Origin: Bacteroidales bacterium
Lineage (GTDB): Bacteria > Bacteroidota > Bacteroidia > Bacteroidales > UBA1402
NCBI GenBank assembly: GCA_012511135.1
Contig: JAAZGQ010000104.1
Span: 1-5,775 of the forward strand
Length of the DNA stretch: 5,775 bases
Direction of reading: 5' to 3'
Numbering within the stretch: position 1 is the stretch's first letter; the number at the start of each line of letters is the position of its first letter. The notes beneath the pieces are model-generated. The model did no database searches. It saw only the letters and a program-made list of their open reading frames with translations, and was not told the DNA's origin. The translations under genes were made by a program, and so were the position numbers. Shown here one piece after another: positions 5,688-5,775 of this stretch.

Positions 5688-5775
5688 ACATATACCCAAT
5701 GGCATAACACTACTAAACGTACTGGCCGGTTGCCTGTCTATAGTTTTTGCCTTCGAAAAAGCCTATCTGATTGCA
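5674..5775 (+). CDS. pssA: CDP-diacylglycerol-serine O-phosphatidyltransferase, N-terminal fragment (cut by window edge)
   Basis: The first 34 codons are present and the reading frame is open to the right edge. The protein starts MKLYKHIPNGITLLNVLAGC and runs into a hydrophobic stretch (LSIVFAF). This matches the beginning of CDP-alcohol phosphatidyltransferases of the PssA type: a short basic N-terminus, then IPNxxTLLN leading into the first membrane helix. The catalytic CDP-alcohol motif (DGxxAR...GxxxD) lies beyond the window and cannot be checked. The product would condense CDP-diacylglycerol with serine to make phosphatidylserine, the substrate of the upstream Psd. The ATG lies inside the psd end in the next frame (14-bp overlap), which indicates one operon and probable translational coupling. 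Confidence 0.88.
   Translation, partial: MKLYKHIPNGITLLNVLAGCLSIVFAFEKAYLIA

Noticed and set aside
5295..5705. Minus-strand open frame of 136 codons opposite psd and pssA
   Set aside because: It is antisense to psd, which has its full set of catalytic motifs, and it has no recognisable features.

Overview
This window looks like a conserved housekeeping stretch of a Bacteroidota chromosome, most likely from the Bacteroidales/Marinilabiliales side of the phylum. Three things suggest this. The partial gene at the left edge reads as a PorX-type response regulator, a family tied to the Bacteroidota type IX secretion system. The phosphatidylserine decarboxylase is the short form with an F-G-S-R processing site. 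Several intergenic promoters match the Bacteroidota -7 consensus TAnnTTTG, and no start codon has a strong Shine-Dalgarno sequence.

Layout. On the minus strand, read right to left: a small secreted outer-membrane beta-barrel protein (4699-4211), an intrinsic terminator (4188-4151), dnaE encoding the replicative DNA polymerase III alpha subunit (4051-497), trxA (412-98), and the first 32 codons of porX (98-1, cut by the window edge). The trxA stop and the porX start overlap as TAATG. On the plus strand, psd (4986-5687) overlaps the start of pssA (5674 to the right edge, cut). The two gene sets diverge from a 286-bp intergenic region (4700-4985) that holds two tandem consensus promoters for psd-pssA and a back-to-back promoter candidate for the barrel gene.

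How the genes work together. PssA makes phosphatidylserine and Psd decarboxylates it to phosphatidylethanolamine, so the right-hand operon is a complete two-step PE pathway. DnaE, TrxA and PorX (replication, thiol redox, envelope/secretion signalling) share a strand and probably partly a transcript. A TAnnTTTG match upstream of trxA suggests trxA-porX can also be transcribed separately from dnaE. The barrel protein is insulated from dnaE by the terminator and has no assigned function.

I found no mobile element, CRISPR array, RNA gene, intein or obvious novel system. The points worth a second look are modest: the trxA-porX coupling, a Gln-to-His substitution in the predicted clamp-binding motif of DnaE, the complete PHP metal-ligand set of DnaE, the crowded divergent promoter region with a 13-bp tandem repeat, and the unassigned small barrel protein.
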